A stretch of DNA of 45,461 nt from Campylobacterales bacterium (GTDB lineage Bacteria > Campylobacterota > Campylobacteria > Campylobacterales > Sulfurimonadaceae). The notes under the pieces are model-generated. The model saw only the letters and a list, made by a program, of their open reading frames with translations, had not been told where the DNA came from and did no database searches. Of the stretch, positions 33,694 to 42,749 are shown one piece after another (position 1 is the first letter of the stretch; each line of letters opens with the position of its first letter). The position numbers and the translations under genes are program-made. The stretch lies in contig JAPLGN010000035.1 of NCBI GenBank assembly GCA_026390135.1, positions 1 through 45,461 on the forward strand, written 5' to 3'.

Positions 33694-34086
33694 ATGATAC
33701 TCTTTGGTCACCCACTTATCTCTTCGGAACGCTTTTATCACATCAGCTCTATCGAAGCGATTACTAACACCCCCTCAAACTCTGTTATAGCGCTATTTTT
33801 TGAAGAGCAAAATCTTGATATCATTTCTCATTTACGTCTTAATAATATCCGATTTGCCCTGTACGTTAACACTACTATTGAAGCAGTTTTGGCTGAGAAT
33901 CTTCATGCTACCTACCTCATCGTCAATACTAAAAATGGCTCTGAAATTCAAAAAGTTGCAGAACATTATCTCTTTGATGCTAAAGTATTGGGGTATTGTG
34001 AAGAAGAGGAAAATCTTGAAAGGCTCATTGATATGAGACTTGATGGAGCTGTTTTTGCAGAGGCGATAATTAAAATCACCTCCTAG
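33694..34086 (+). CDS. Conserved-type protein of unknown function
   Basis: A 130-residue protein, not recognised. It starts MILFGHPLISSERFYHISSI and has alternating strands and helices (NSVIALFFEE, IRFALYVNT, ATYLIVNT, DAKVLGYCEEE), suggesting an alpha/beta Rossmann-like fold. ATG 33694 is chosen because AAGGAT stands 5 nt upstream; a start at 33667 would overlap the previous gene. It lies at the end of the rsmG operon and converges on alr. Confidence 0.7.
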   Translation: MILFGHPLISSERFYHISSIEAITNTPSNSVIALFFEEQNLDIISHLRLNNIRFALYVNTTIEAVLAENLHATYLIVNTKNGSEIQKVAEHYLFDAKVLGYCEEEENLERLIDMRLDGAVFAEAIIKITS

Positions 34087-34103
34087 TTTAAACGACAAAG
34101 AAA

Positions 34104-35120
34104 TTAATCAATCCACTCTCTTGATAAATCTTTATCCAAACATGCAAGTATTTCATATCCAATCGTTCCTACGGCTTTAGCATACTCATTTGCATTATCA
34201 AAAATTAATAGCTCATTTTCATCGCTGGCGAACGTTGCACAGTCCATTGAAATACGTCCAAGCAAAGCAACTCCTTTGGGAGTTATGTATCGATTGGATG
34301 CAAGCCTGTCAAGTCCATTGGCATATCCCAAATCGTATGTCGATACCACTTCATCAGATGATGCCTCATACAGCCCGTTATAACCAACTCTCTCACCTGC
34401 TCGCAACGTTCGTGTGGAAATTTTATTCCCCCACAGCGACAAGACACTCTTTAACTGAGGATTAGGTAAGGAAATATCCATTTGCAAACATCCGTACAAA
34501 GCGATTCCGACACGTACCATATCATCAGAACATTCGCTTGAGCGAAATATTCCTGCCGAGTTGGAAAGGTGAAAACGAAGATTCCATTGATATTTTTGTG
34601 CATGTTTTAATGCATCTTTTTTGAGAGTATCAAATGAATATCGTTGCCAAAACCACTCAGAACTAAGGGTGTCTGCACTCTTAAAATGACTCATAACTCC
34701 AACACACTCTAACCCCTGAGATGCAATAGCGTCAAAAGCTTTTTTGAGTTCATCCGTCCTAACACCATTACGATGCATGCCTGTATCAATTTTAAGCTCT
34801 ACTTTTGTCCCTTTTGGAAACTTTTTTAGATGGCTAAGAGAATTAACAACGTAATGAAATTTTGAATTGGCCATTGTAGGAAAATCTGAAAGAATTACAA
34901 TATCCTCAAAAAATTCGCTGATTTCCAATGCCTCACGCTCCAATCTCACAACCGCATGAGTAATCCCGTAGTCATGCGCAACCTGACCAATTAAAACAGC
35001 TCCATGACCATATGCATTGTCTTTTAAAACCACTGCTATTTTATCTTTTCCACCGACTTGGTGTGCAATAATGTCAAGATTATTTTTAAGTGCCTCACGG
35101 CTAAGTTTTATTTTTCCCAT
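34104..35120 (-). CDS. alr: Alanine racemase
   Basis: A 338-residue PLP enzyme. AVVLKDNAYGHGAVLIGQVA has the PLP Lys (K-x-x-A-Y-G-H-G) and RVGIALYGCLQM, ERVGYNGLYEA and GRISMDCATF (catalytic-face residues) follow. It makes D-alanine for peptidoglycan. The protein is slightly short for the family (about 355-370). A TATAAT 5 nt upstream of the ATG and no ribosome site suggest a leaderless transcript. Divergent from the deiminase gene with only 26 bp between. Confidence 0.94.
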   Translation of the reverse strand: MGKIKLSREALKNNLDIIAHQVGGKDKIAVVLKDNAYGHGAVLIGQVAHDYGITHAVVRLEREALEISEFFEDIVILSDFPTMANSKFHYVVNSLSHLKKFPKGTKVELKIDTGMHRNGVRTDELKKAFDAIASQGLECVGVMSHFKSADTLSSEWFWQRYSFDTLKKDALKHAQKYQWNLRFHLSNSAGIFRSSECSDDMVRVGIALYGCLQMDISLPNPQLKSVLSLWGNKISTRTLRAGERVGYNGLYEASSDEVVSTYDLGYANGLDRLASNRYITPKGVALLGRISMDCATFASDENELLIFDNANEYAKAVGTIGYEILACLDKDLSREWID

Positions 35121-35125
35121 AACAA

Positions 35126-35131
35126 ATTATA
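35126..35131 (-). promoter_or_regulatory. -10 box of alr, 5 nt before its start codon
   Basis: TATAAT on the minus strand followed by TTGTT and ATG. No Shine-Dalgarno sequence is present. It overlaps a plus-strand TATAGT at 35128-35133 that may serve the divergent gene. Confidence 0.55.
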
Positions 35132-35133
35132 GT
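35128..35133 (+). promoter_or_regulatory. Possible -10 box of the deiminase gene
   Basis: TATAGT on the plus strand, 13 nt before the ATG at 35147. AAGGT stands 7 nt before the start. It overlaps the alr box on the other strand. Confidence 0.35.
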
Positions 35134-35146
35134 ACAAGGTAAATTA

Positions 35147-36163
35147 ATGCGCTATTTCCCAGCCGAATTTGAACTCCAAAGTTTTGTTCAACTCATTTTT
35201 CCTCATCCACAAAGTGACTGGGTAGACTATCTTGAAGAAGCACGTCAATGCTTTGTAGCTATTGCCGCTTCCATTGCTAAATATCAACCGTGTCTTATTA
35301 TTTGTGATGATATTGATGTTGTCAAAAGCTATTTTTCTTCTCATGACAACCTAATATTTATTCCCTACCAAAGTAATGACACATGGGCACGGGATTGCAG
35401 TGCGCTGAGCGTCATTGATGAAGATGAAGACGAAGCATTGTTGCTGGATTTTACCTTCACAGGATGGGGTGGAAAATTTGATGCAACACGGGATAATGCC
35501 ATGAGCGAAAACATCAAAAGTATTTACGGTGCGCGTATGGAAAAAATTAACCTTATTTTAGAAGGGGGAGGTGTCGAATCCAACGGTGCAGGAAGTTTGC
35601 TTACTACTTCCGAATGTCTTCTAAACCCAAATCGAAATCCTCATCTCACTAAAATCCAAACTGAAGCAATTTTAAAAAAAGAGTTCGGCGTTGAACAGAT
35701 TTTATGGCTAAATCATGGGTATTTGGCAGGAGATGACACCGATAGCCATATCGATACCCTTGCCCGTTTTATTGATACCGATACTATTATGTATGTCAAA
35801 TGTGATGATAAAGAGGATGAACATTACAATGAATTGAAAAAAATGGAGGAAGAGCTCCAAGCCTTACGTGATTTAGACGGTGAATCCTTCCATCTCATTG
35901 CGCTACCAATGACGCAAGCCCATTTTTATGAGGGTGAACGGCTTCCTGCTACCTATGCTAATTTTTTGATTATTAATGATGCCGTACTTTTGCCTGTCTA
36001 CAATGATCCTCATGATGCTGAAGCAATTGCTATTTGCAAACGTGCATTTTACGGACGTGATATCATCCCTATCGACTGTTCTGTCCTCATTCGTCAACAC
36101 GGATCACTGCATTGTGTTACGATGCAATTTCCCGAAGAAGTGGGGTTAAGAGTTCCGTCTTAA
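35147..36163 (+). CDS. Agmatine deiminase / peptidylarginine-deiminase-family protein
   Basis: A 338-residue enzyme of the agmatine deiminase family. Motifs: TWARDCSALSV (W-x-R-D), LILEGGGVESNGAGSLLTT, NHGYLAGDDTDSHIDTLARF (H and two Asp) and HGSLHCVTMQFP with the nucleophile Cys323. It hydrolyses a guanidinium group, probably agmatine to N-carbamoylputrescine and ammonia. The start has AAGGT upstream. It is near argF but not in the same operon. Substrate may also be another arginine derivative. Confidence 0.87.
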   Translation: MRYFPAEFELQSFVQLIFPHPQSDWVDYLEEARQCFVAIAASIAKYQPCLIICDDIDVVKSYFSSHDNLIFIPYQSNDTWARDCSALSVIDEDEDEALLLDFTFTGWGGKFDATRDNAMSENIKSIYGARMEKINLILEGGGVESNGAGSLLTTSECLLNPNRNPHLTKIQTEAILKKEFGVEQILWLNHGYLAGDDTDSHIDTLARFIDTDTIMYVKCDDKEDEHYNELKKMEEELQALRDLDGESFHLIALPMTQAHFYEGERLPATYANFLIINDAVLLPVYNDPHDAEAIAICKRAFYGRDIIPIDCSVLIRQHGSLHCVTMQFPEEVGLRVPS

Positions 36164-36190
36164 CACTAATGTAACACTTTTTTCTTATTA

Positions 36191-36196
36191 TATGAT
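36191..36196 (+). promoter_or_regulatory. Probable -10 box of the TonB-receptor gene
   Basis: TATGAT in TTATTATATGATGTC, 25 nt before the ATG at 36222. AAGGAAAAAG follows with AAGGA 7 nt from the start. Confidence 0.45.
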
Positions 36197-36221
36197 GTCA
36201 AATAATCTTTAAGGAAAAAGA

Positions 36222-38366
36222 ATGAAAAAACTCTCCATCCTCTCATTGGCGGCAATTGCTGCGCTAGCCTCTGAGCCCATCGCAATCCAAAAAATAACCG
36301 TTGAAGCTGCTGCGCCTAAAACGGATATTACTGCGAATGAACTTACAACGTCTAAATCAAAAACCATGACCGGCGATACAGCTGCCATTCTTGCTGATAT
36401 TCCTGGTGTCAGTGTTTATAACATGGGAAGCAGTGCGTCATTGCCTGTTATTCACGGTATGGCAGATGATCGTGTCAAAATCGACATTGACGGTATGACA
36501 ATTACTTCAGCATGTCCAAACCACATGAATCCAGCCCTTTCTTACATCGATACATCTAAAATCGAATCAATTGAAGTGATGGCAGGAATAACTCCTGTCA
36601 GCGCAGGAGGAGATAGTATCGGTGGAACCATTATGGTCAAATCTAAAGACCCACTCTTTGCTAAAAATGTAGGTGAAGTTCTCATAGGTGGTGATGTATC
36701 TGGATTTTATCGTAGCAATAGCCAAACGCGTGGAGCTTCTGTAAATGCATCTGTGGCAAATGATAAAATTAGTGTTAACTACTCAGGATTCGCCGAAAAA
36801 GCCGAAAACTATAAAAATGGTAATGGCAAAATCGTCAAAGACACTCTCTATCAACAACAAAATCAATCGGCAACCATCGCATATAAAGTAAGCTCTGACG
36901 ATACTGTTGCTCTTAAAGTCACAAAAACTAATGCAGACTTTATCGGTTTTCCGAATGAATACATGGACATGCTTGGAAATGAATCAACCTCTGAGAACTT
37001 GAGCTATAAAGGAAAAATTGGTGCATTATTGATTGATGCTAACGCATATAATCAAAAAACCGATCACTATATGAATAGAATAAATTCAGAACGTGGCGGA
37101 ACAGGTAATATGCCAATGTACACCGATGCTAAAGAGAGTGGAATCAATTTCAAAGCTACATTGCCGCTCACTTCTACACAGACATTAAAATTTGGTGCCG
37201 ATTATGATCGCTACCGTCTTAACGACTGGTGGCCAGCCGATACAGTTAATAACATGGCAGGAATGTCACCAGGAACATTCCTTAATATCAATAATGGAAA
37301 ACGAGATCGCATTGGGCTATTTAGTGAAGTTGTCTCACAATGGAGTGAAAAACTATCTTCTATTTTGGGTGCACGCTATGATAGAGTAATGATGGATACC
37401 GATGATGTCCACGGATACAATGGATATACTGGCTTTACGGGTGCTAATAATAATGACCCAGTCGATACAGCTTACTTTAATGCTCTTGAGCACAAAAAGA
37501 CCGATAATAATTATGATCTAACCGCAACAACAAAATATGAATACAGTACTACTACCGATATGGAACTTGGTTTTGCACATAAAACTCGTTCACCAAATAT
37601 GTATGAGCGCTATGCATGGGCAGGAAGCAAACCTGGTATCACACTCACCAATCCAATGCTAATGGATATGCGTATGGTAAACTGGTTTGGTGATGGAAAT
37701 GGATACGTCGGAAATCTCGATATTAAACCAGAAGTTGCCAATACCATTAGTACGACCATTTCACTCCATGATAGTGCAGACAAAGAATGGGGACTAAAAT
37801 TGACTCCTTATTACACCAAGGTGAGTGATTATATTGACATTAAACTTCTTACATCAACAGGTTCAGGTGTCACTAAACGTAGTTATTTCCAATTCGTAAA
37901 TACCGATGCCCATCTCTTCGGTGCAGATCTTTCAGGATACACAACGCTATGGGATAACAGTGATAACGGCAAAGGAACCCTCAAAGGTAATCTCAGCTAT
38001 ACCCGTGGCTTCCGTGATAACGGTGGATCACTGTATCATATAATGCCGCTACATACCAAAGTCAGCCTTGATCGTGTTTCTGGTGCATGGAACAATGAAA
38101 TCGATGTCGAAACGGTAGGTGCAAAAGAATCAGTCGACACACTTCGCAATGAACCATTAACCCCAGGATATGCGTTGGTTGATCTTAAAACTGGGTATGC
38201 ATGGACAAAACAATTAAATATGGATTTATCCGTCACTAATTTATTTAATAAAGCGTATGCCCTTCCACTCGGCGGAGTTGATTTAGTCAATAACGGAACA
38301 AACTATACTACTCCTTTGCAAGGCATGGGACGTTCGTTTAATGTCGCTATGAGTTATAAGTTCTAA
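36222..38366 (+). CDS. TonB-dependent outer-membrane copper receptor, OprC/NosA type
   Basis: A 714-residue receptor. Signal peptide MKKLSILSLAAIAALAS, then a plug domain (VIHGMADDRVKIDIDGM) and a 22-strand-type barrel ending in SYKF. ITSACPNHMNPALSYID at 95-110 contains C98-x-x-x-M102. DHYMNR (281-286) contains H282-x-M284. These match the Cys-x3-Met and His-x-Met copper ligands of Pseudomonas OprC, with almost the same separation. It should import copper across the outer membrane, or feed periplasmic cuproenzymes. It is monocistronic. Confidence 0.85.
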   Translation: MKKLSILSLAAIAALASEPIAIQKITVEAAAPKTDITANELTTSKSKTMTGDTAAILADIPGVSVYNMGSSASLPVIHGMADDRVKIDIDGMTITSACPNHMNPALSYIDTSKIESIEVMAGITPVSAGGDSIGGTIMVKSKDPLFAKNVGEVLIGGDVSGFYRSNSQTRGASVNASVANDKISVNYSGFAEKAENYKNGNGKIVKDTLYQQQNQSATIAYKVSSDDTVALKVTKTNADFIGFPNEYMDMLGNESTSENLSYKGKIGALLIDANAYNQKTDHYMNRINSERGGTGNMPMYTDAKESGINFKATLPLTSTQTLKFGADYDRYRLNDWWPADTVNNMAGMSPGTFLNINNGKRDRIGLFSEVVSQWSEKLSSILGARYDRVMMDTDDVHGYNGYTGFTGANNNDPVDTAYFNALEHKKTDNNYDLTATTKYEYSTTTDMELGFAHKTRSPNMYERYAWAGSKPGITLTNPMLMDMRMVNWFGDGNGYVGNLDIKPEVANTISTTISLHDSADKEWGLKLTPYYTKVSDYIDIKLLTSTGSGVTKRSYFQFVNTDAHLFGADLSGYTTLWDNSDNGKGTLKGNLSYTRGFRDNGGSLYHIMPLHTKVSLDRVSGAWNNEIDVETVGAKESVDTLRNEPLTPGYALVDLKTGYAWTKQLNMDLSVTNLFNKAYALPLGGVDLVNNGTNYTTPLQGMGRSFNVAMSYKF

Positions 38367-38372
38367 TCTCTC

Positions 38373-38388
38373 TTCCCCTCTTGGGGAA
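38373..38388 (+). terminator. Small hairpin after the TonB-receptor gene
   Basis: TTCCCC and GGGGAA pair around TCTT, 6 nt after the stop. It is the first of two hairpins in this convergent gap. Confidence 0.5.
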
Positions 38389-38420
38389 TCCTAACGTTTC
38401 GTCAAAATTTCAGGATTCTC

Positions 38421-38441
38421 TCTCCCGATTTTATCGGGAGA
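38421..38441. terminator. Bidirectional hairpin between receptor and peptidase genes
   Basis: TCTCCCGA and TCGGGAGA form a perfect 8-bp stem around TTTTA. It lies just after the peptidase stop on the minus strand and 55 nt after the receptor stop. Confidence 0.65.
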
Positions 38442-38448
38442 TTCTCTC

Positions 38449-39669
38449 TTAAAATGCTTTTACTTTAAACGTATCTTTATCTACATAATAGGTATCTTGA
38501 AAATCATATCCTCTACGATTGAGTGGTTTTGCGCGGAGTTTTTCATTAAAGATACGATCCAGCTTATTACGAATAGCAGTAAATACGCTCTGTTCTTTAC
38601 CACTAAATCCTTCGGTTTTTTTCTTCATGACACTTAATGGATTAATCGGTGTAGTCCCATCATACATTCCAAAATGCAAATGAGGACCAGAAGAAAGCCC
38701 CGTTGAACCGACAAAACCAATAACATCTCCCTGTTTTACATTTGAGCCTATATGGATTCCTGGCTTGAACCCTTTTTGATGAGCATAAAGACTGGTAAGA
38801 CCATTAGAATGGTGAATTTTGATGGTATTCCCATATCCGTTTGAATAACCCTCAAAACTCACTCTTCCATCACCTGTTGACAAAATCTGTGTCCCAGGAC
38901 GTGCTCCAAAATCAACTCCCACATGTGCACGATACCGATGTAAAACGGGGTGATAACGACTCTTAGTAAACCCTGACGTTATTCGTGCGTTTCGAATCGG
39001 AAGTTTAAAAATAAACTTTTCAATTTGAGCCCCTTTTATATCGTAAAAACGTCCATCACTATGACGATAAAGAGCATAACGCGTCCCTCCGATTTCAATC
39101 ATTGCACCCGAAACTTCAGGCATTGAAAAAAGTTTTCCCTGACGATATTTTTGCTCATAAACAATAACTAAAGGGTCTCCCGATTTGAGGTCCTTTTTAA
39201 AGTTCACTCGTCCTTTAAACATCTTTACAAAGATAGAAGCAAGATTTTTAGATCCAGTGGCTTTAAGAATATCATCATAAGGAACACTCTTTATTTCTGT
39301 ATAAAGAACCTCTTTGTAAGTTTCACTAATAATGGGGATAACACGTATAGAGTAACGATTTTTTGGAGTTAAATAAATTTGGAGCTGAAGTTCATCATTG
39401 ACAGGGATAAGGATTTGTTTGATGGTTTTTTTAGAACTTATTAACATCTGACAATTAGCAGTGTAGGGAATATCTTCGGTAAGTTTTTGATCCTCTTTAT
39501 CCATATTATAATAAAGAGCAAGAGGAAGTTTTTTGTGTTCTAAAAAGTTGAGAAAACTCTCACCATTGTTCCATTTAAATGGCTTGACTTGTGCAGCAAA
39601 AATCAAAATGGGCAACAATAGAAATAGAAATATTCGACCCATTAACATCCTTGAAATCTTTTTTTTCAA
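38449..39669 (-). CDS. M23-family murein endopeptidase
   Basis: A 406-residue protein with signal peptide (ILMGRIFLFLLLPILIFAA region). The LytM/M23 domain is C-terminal: LHRYRAHVGVDFGARPGTQIL has H-x3-D, and GLSSGPHLHFGMYDGTTPIN has H-x-H, all zinc ligands. The earlier part (about 60-230) resembles the Csd-type middle domain. It cuts peptidoglycan cross-links in the periplasm and may help cell shape, as the Csd proteins of Helicobacter do. The 88-bp gap to the divergent gene holds its promoter. Confidence 0.88.
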   Translation of the reverse strand: MKKKISRMLMGRIFLFLLLPILIFAAQVKPFKWNNGESFLNFLEHKKLPLALYYNMDKEDQKLTEDIPYTANCQMLISSKKTIKQILIPVNDELQLQIYLTPKNRYSIRVIPIISETYKEVLYTEIKSVPYDDILKATGSKNLASIFVKMFKGRVNFKKDLKSGDPLVIVYEQKYRQGKLFSMPEVSGAMIEIGGTRYALYRHSDGRFYDIKGAQIEKFIFKLPIRNARITSGFTKSRYHPVLHRYRAHVGVDFGARPGTQILSTGDGRVSFEGYSNGYGNTIKIHHSNGLTSLYAHQKGFKPGIHIGSNVKQGDVIGFVGSTGLSSGPHLHFGMYDGTTPINPLSVMKKKTEGFSGKEQSVFTAIRNKLDRIFNEKLRAKPLNRRGYDFQDTYYVDKDTFKVKAF

Positions 39670-39719
39670 AAAGAGTCTTAAATGATAGCAAAAAAACTGT
39701 TTACAAAGTCTCTATTGGC

Positions 39720-39725
39720 TATAAT
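39720..39725 (+). promoter_or_regulatory. -10 box of the PgbA-like gene
   Basis: TATAAT in GGCTATAATCTATC. A start near 39732 gives a leader of about 26 nt, with AAAGGT 8-9 nt before the ATG. It probably drives the three-gene operon up to 42749. Confidence 0.6.
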
Positions 39726-39757
39726 CTATCACATTTACCCCAACAAAGGTTACCCTA

Positions 39758-40552
39758 ATGCGCATTTTATTTTTTTTACTCATCACGCTAAACATGCTTC
39801 AGGCATCCTCAATTTCGACGCCATTATTAGAAGTACAAGAGCAACGAGGTTCAATTGAAGCACCTGAATTAAAGGTCGGAATGAGCGGTTTTGTCGTTCG
39901 ACATTTTGATGCCACACACAGTTCTATCATTGCAAATGCGCGCGTTACACAGATTAATCCTTCATCTAATCGTGCCCTCCTAGAATTCTCAGCTTATGAC
40001 GGATTGCGTCAGAATTCTCTTCCCAGCGGTACATGGACACCACGAGCCGCCGATGAAGTTATCATTGCCTACGATTATGGTCGGGCCTTGCTTATTGCAC
40101 CCAATGATGATACTTATGCGGCACTCACATCAAGCATTCCTAATATCGAATGGATTCACCCTGATCTCTACGCTACTTATCTTTCTCACGAAGGGCATCC
40201 AACCCCGTTAGTAGAAGATTTCCGCCATTTTTGTACGTCAGCGTCTATTGGCTTGCTCTTTGTCCAAAGTGCCGATACCCTCTTTACTCTCGACTGTAAA
40301 AATTTCACACTGCTTCAAACTACACCATCTCATTCAATTGGAAAAAATTCTCTCACCCCTTTTTATTCTCGTGTTCCTACCATTCGTGCTGCATGGTGGG
40401 GAAATGGGAGCTCTCGTCTTGAGTCGTATGAGCCTTATTATCTTCAGCAAATTGCTTTAAGTAACCCAAAAAATAAAGAATTATATGAACTCTACAAAGG
40501 TAAATTTGGCGAGAAAAGTGCACTATTACGCAATTTTGATCTTAAGGAGTAA
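39758..40552 (+). CDS. PgbA N-terminal-domain-like secreted protein
   Basis: A 264-residue protein with signal peptide MRILFFLLITLNMLQASSI. The remainder resembles the N-terminal domain of Helicobacter PgbA: LKVGMSGFVVRHFDATHSSI early and, later, AADEVIIAYDYGRALLIAPN with RVPTIRAAWWG. In Helicobacter this family was named for plasminogen binding, which depends on a C-terminal Lys-rich tail missing here. In a free-living bacterium its role is unknown. glcD starts 2 nt after its stop, so they share an mRNA. Confidence 0.7.
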   Translation: MRILFFLLITLNMLQASSISTPLLEVQEQRGSIEAPELKVGMSGFVVRHFDATHSSIIANARVTQINPSSNRALLEFSAYDGLRQNSLPSGTWTPRAADEVIIAYDYGRALLIAPNDDTYAALTSSIPNIEWIHPDLYATYLSHEGHPTPLVEDFRHFCTSASIGLLFVQSADTLFTLDCKNFTLLQTTPSHSIGKNSLTPFYSRVPTIRAAWWGNGSSRLESYEPYYLQQIALSNPKNKELYELYKGKFGEKSALLRNFDLKE

Positions 40553-40554
40553 TC

Positions 40555-41940
40555 ATGTTACCCACTAATGCGCTTAATTTTTTTACCGAACTACTCGGAT
40601 CAGAAAATGTTTACAGTGATAAAGCTCACTTAATTGCCTATTCGTATGACGCTACACGTGAGAAATTTGAACCCGATGCTGTTTTATTTCCTCGAACGGA
40701 AGAAGATGTAAGTAACATTTTACGCTATTGCAATGAGCATCGAATCGTTATTGTCCCTCGCGGTGCAGGGAGCGGTTTTACAGGTGGGGCTCTTCCCTCT
40801 TCTGGTGGAATTGTTCTGGCGTTTGAAAAACACATGAATAAAATTTTAGAAATTGATATGCAAAATATGGTTGCCATCGTTCAACCGGGTGTTATCAATA
40901 TGGAATTGCAACGTGCCGTTGAAGAAGTTGGTCTTTTTTATCCGCCTGATCCTGCAAGCCAAGAATACTCTACGATTGGCGGTAACGTTAATGAGAATGC
41001 AGGTGGAATGCGCGCCGCCAAATATGGTATTACTAAAGACTACGTTATGGCAATCCGTGCAGTTCTTCCTAATGGTGATATTATTAAAGCCGGTAAACGC
41101 ACCATCAAAGATGTCGCAGGATATAACATTGCAGGTATTTTGATTGCTTCTGAAGGGACACTTGCTGTCACCACAGAAGTTACCCTAAAGCTCCTCTCTA
41201 AACCAAAAATGACTAAAACTGCCATGGGAATTTTTTCAAGCGTTCACGCAGCGATGGAAGCAGTTTATAAGACAATGGCAAGCGGAGTCACCCCTGTGGC
41301 CATGGAGTTTTTGGACAATCTCACCATCCGCGCCGTAGAACAAGTGTATCATAAAGGGTTACCTGTCGAAGCAGGAGCCATTCTCGTCACCGATGTGGAT
41401 GGAAATCTCGAAGAAGATCTTGATTTTCAACTCGCTATCATCGAAAAAGTGTTCCGTGAAAATGGATGCAGCGAGTTTAAAATCGCCCAGAACAAACAAG
41501 AAGCAAGCGACTTATGGTTTGCACGACGTAACGCCAGTCAGTCACTCTCGATTTATGGCTCCAAAAAAATCAATGAAGATGTAACCGTTCCCCGCTCTGC
41601 ATTACCTGAACTGTTGGAAAAATTTAATGCTATCGCTCTTAAATACAACATTAATATCCCCTGCTTTGGTCATACGGGTGATGGAAACGTCCACACCAAT
41701 GTTATGGTCGATGGCAAAGATCCTGAGCAAGTAAAAATCGGATATGAAGCTATCCGAGAAGTATTCCAGGCTACAATCGATTTAGGGGGAACTCTTAGTG
41801 GTGAGCACGGGATTGGTCTTGCTAAAGCTCCTTATATGTCCATGGCATTTACCCCTGAGGAAATGGCACTTTTTCAATCGATTAAAAATGCTTTTGATCC
41901 TAACAATATTTTAAACCCTGCCAAAATGGGACTTTACTAA
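40555..41940 (+). CDS. glcD: FAD-linked oxidase, glycolate oxidase GlcD type
   Basis: A 461-residue flavoprotein. IVPRGAGSGFTGGALPSSGG is the FAD pyrophosphate loop and DPASQEYSTIGGNVNENAGG the second. The C-terminal FAD-oxidase domain has CFGHTGDGNVHTNVMVDG and LSGEHGIGLAKAPYM. The length fits GlcD/LldD-type enzymes that oxidise glycolate or D-lactate. GlcE and GlcF are not next to it, so partners lie elsewhere. AAGGAGT precedes the ATG. It lies between a PgbA-like gene and yihY with 2-nt gaps each. Confidence 0.85.
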   Translation: MLPTNALNFFTELLGSENVYSDKAHLIAYSYDATREKFEPDAVLFPRTEEDVSNILRYCNEHRIVIVPRGAGSGFTGGALPSSGGIVLAFEKHMNKILEIDMQNMVAIVQPGVINMELQRAVEEVGLFYPPDPASQEYSTIGGNVNENAGGMRAAKYGITKDYVMAIRAVLPNGDIIKAGKRTIKDVAGYNIAGILIASEGTLAVTTEVTLKLLSKPKMTKTAMGIFSSVHAAMEAVYKTMASGVTPVAMEFLDNLTIRAVEQVYHKGLPVEAGAILVTDVDGNLEEDLDFQLAIIEKVFRENGCSEFKIAQNKQEASDLWFARRNASQSLSIYGSKKINEDVTVPRSALPELLEKFNAIALKYNINIPCFGHTGDGNVHTNVMVDGKDPEQVKIGYEAIREVFQATIDLGGTLSGEHGIGLAKAPYMSMAFTPEEMALFQSIKNAFDPNNILNPAKMGLY

Positions 41941-41942
41941 AG

Positions 41943-42749
41943 ATGAGATTCAAAGCGATATTCAAACATCTAAAGACATTTTTCTTCTTGATGTTTGATA
42001 GTGATATTACGGTCTATGCATCCAGTCTTAGTTTTTACACCATTTTCACCCTTGTTCCCTTACTTATCATCTCCCTCAGCCTTATCGCGAACGTCCCTGT
42101 ATTTAGCGCTCAATATGCCTCAATGCAAGTATTTATATTTGATAACATGATGCCGGTTCAGACCGATGCTATTGCTGGATACTTGGAGTCATTCTTTAAA
42201 AACTCTGTGCAACTTGGAATTATTGGATTTTCAACAATGATTATCTCTTCAATGCTCTTTTTTCAAAATTTTGAACACATTGTCGAGAAAATTTTTCACT
42301 CTCCACAACGTGGTATTTGGGAAGCAATCACAACCTATTGGACGCTAATTACCCTCACCCCTATTGTTTTAATAGCCTCCATGAGTCTAAAAGCTTATTT
42401 AGTTGCTCATGTTTCAGGAATGGCATTAAATGCTCTCTCAATTTTCCCTTTTTTACTTTTATGGGGAATCTTTTTTATCATTTATAAAATTGCAGTGAAT
42501 GCAGTCATCTCTCCAAAAGCTGCCGCCATCAGCTCTTTTGTCGTCGCATTGGTTTGGGGATTGGCAAAAAATAGCTTTGTACAATATGTTTTTTACAACA
42601 AAACCTATGCCACAATGTATGGCTCACTTTCTGCTCTTATCTTTTTCTTTTTATGGATTTACGTTTCATGGATTATTGTCATTTACGGGATGAAATTATG
42701 CTATTTGATAAATCGCAGCGCCAAGCGTTCCAGCACCCAAAGTACCTAA
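41943..42749 (+). CDS. YihY/BrkB-family inner-membrane protein
   Basis: A 268-residue protein with about six membrane segments, including FLMFDSDITVYASSLSFYTI at the start and YGSLSALIFFFLWIYVSWII near the end. The conserved N-terminal motif A-S-L-S-F-Y-T-I-F-T-L-V-P and the C-terminal Y-G-S-L match the YihY/UPF0761 family. Function is unknown; the old name ribonuclease BN was wrong for the family. The 3' end overlaps comEC by 54 nt on the other strand. Confidence 0.85.
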   Translation: MRFKAIFKHLKTFFFLMFDSDITVYASSLSFYTIFTLVPLLIISLSLIANVPVFSAQYASMQVFIFDNMMPVQTDAIAGYLESFFKNSVQLGIIGFSTMIISSMLFFQNFEHIVEKIFHSPQRGIWEAITTYWTLITLTPIVLIASMSLKAYLVAHVSGMALNALSIFPFLLLWGIFFIIYKIAVNAVISPKAAAISSFVVALVWGLAKNSFVQYVFYNKTYATMYGSLSALIFFFLWIYVSWIIVIYGMKLCYLINRSAKRSSTQST

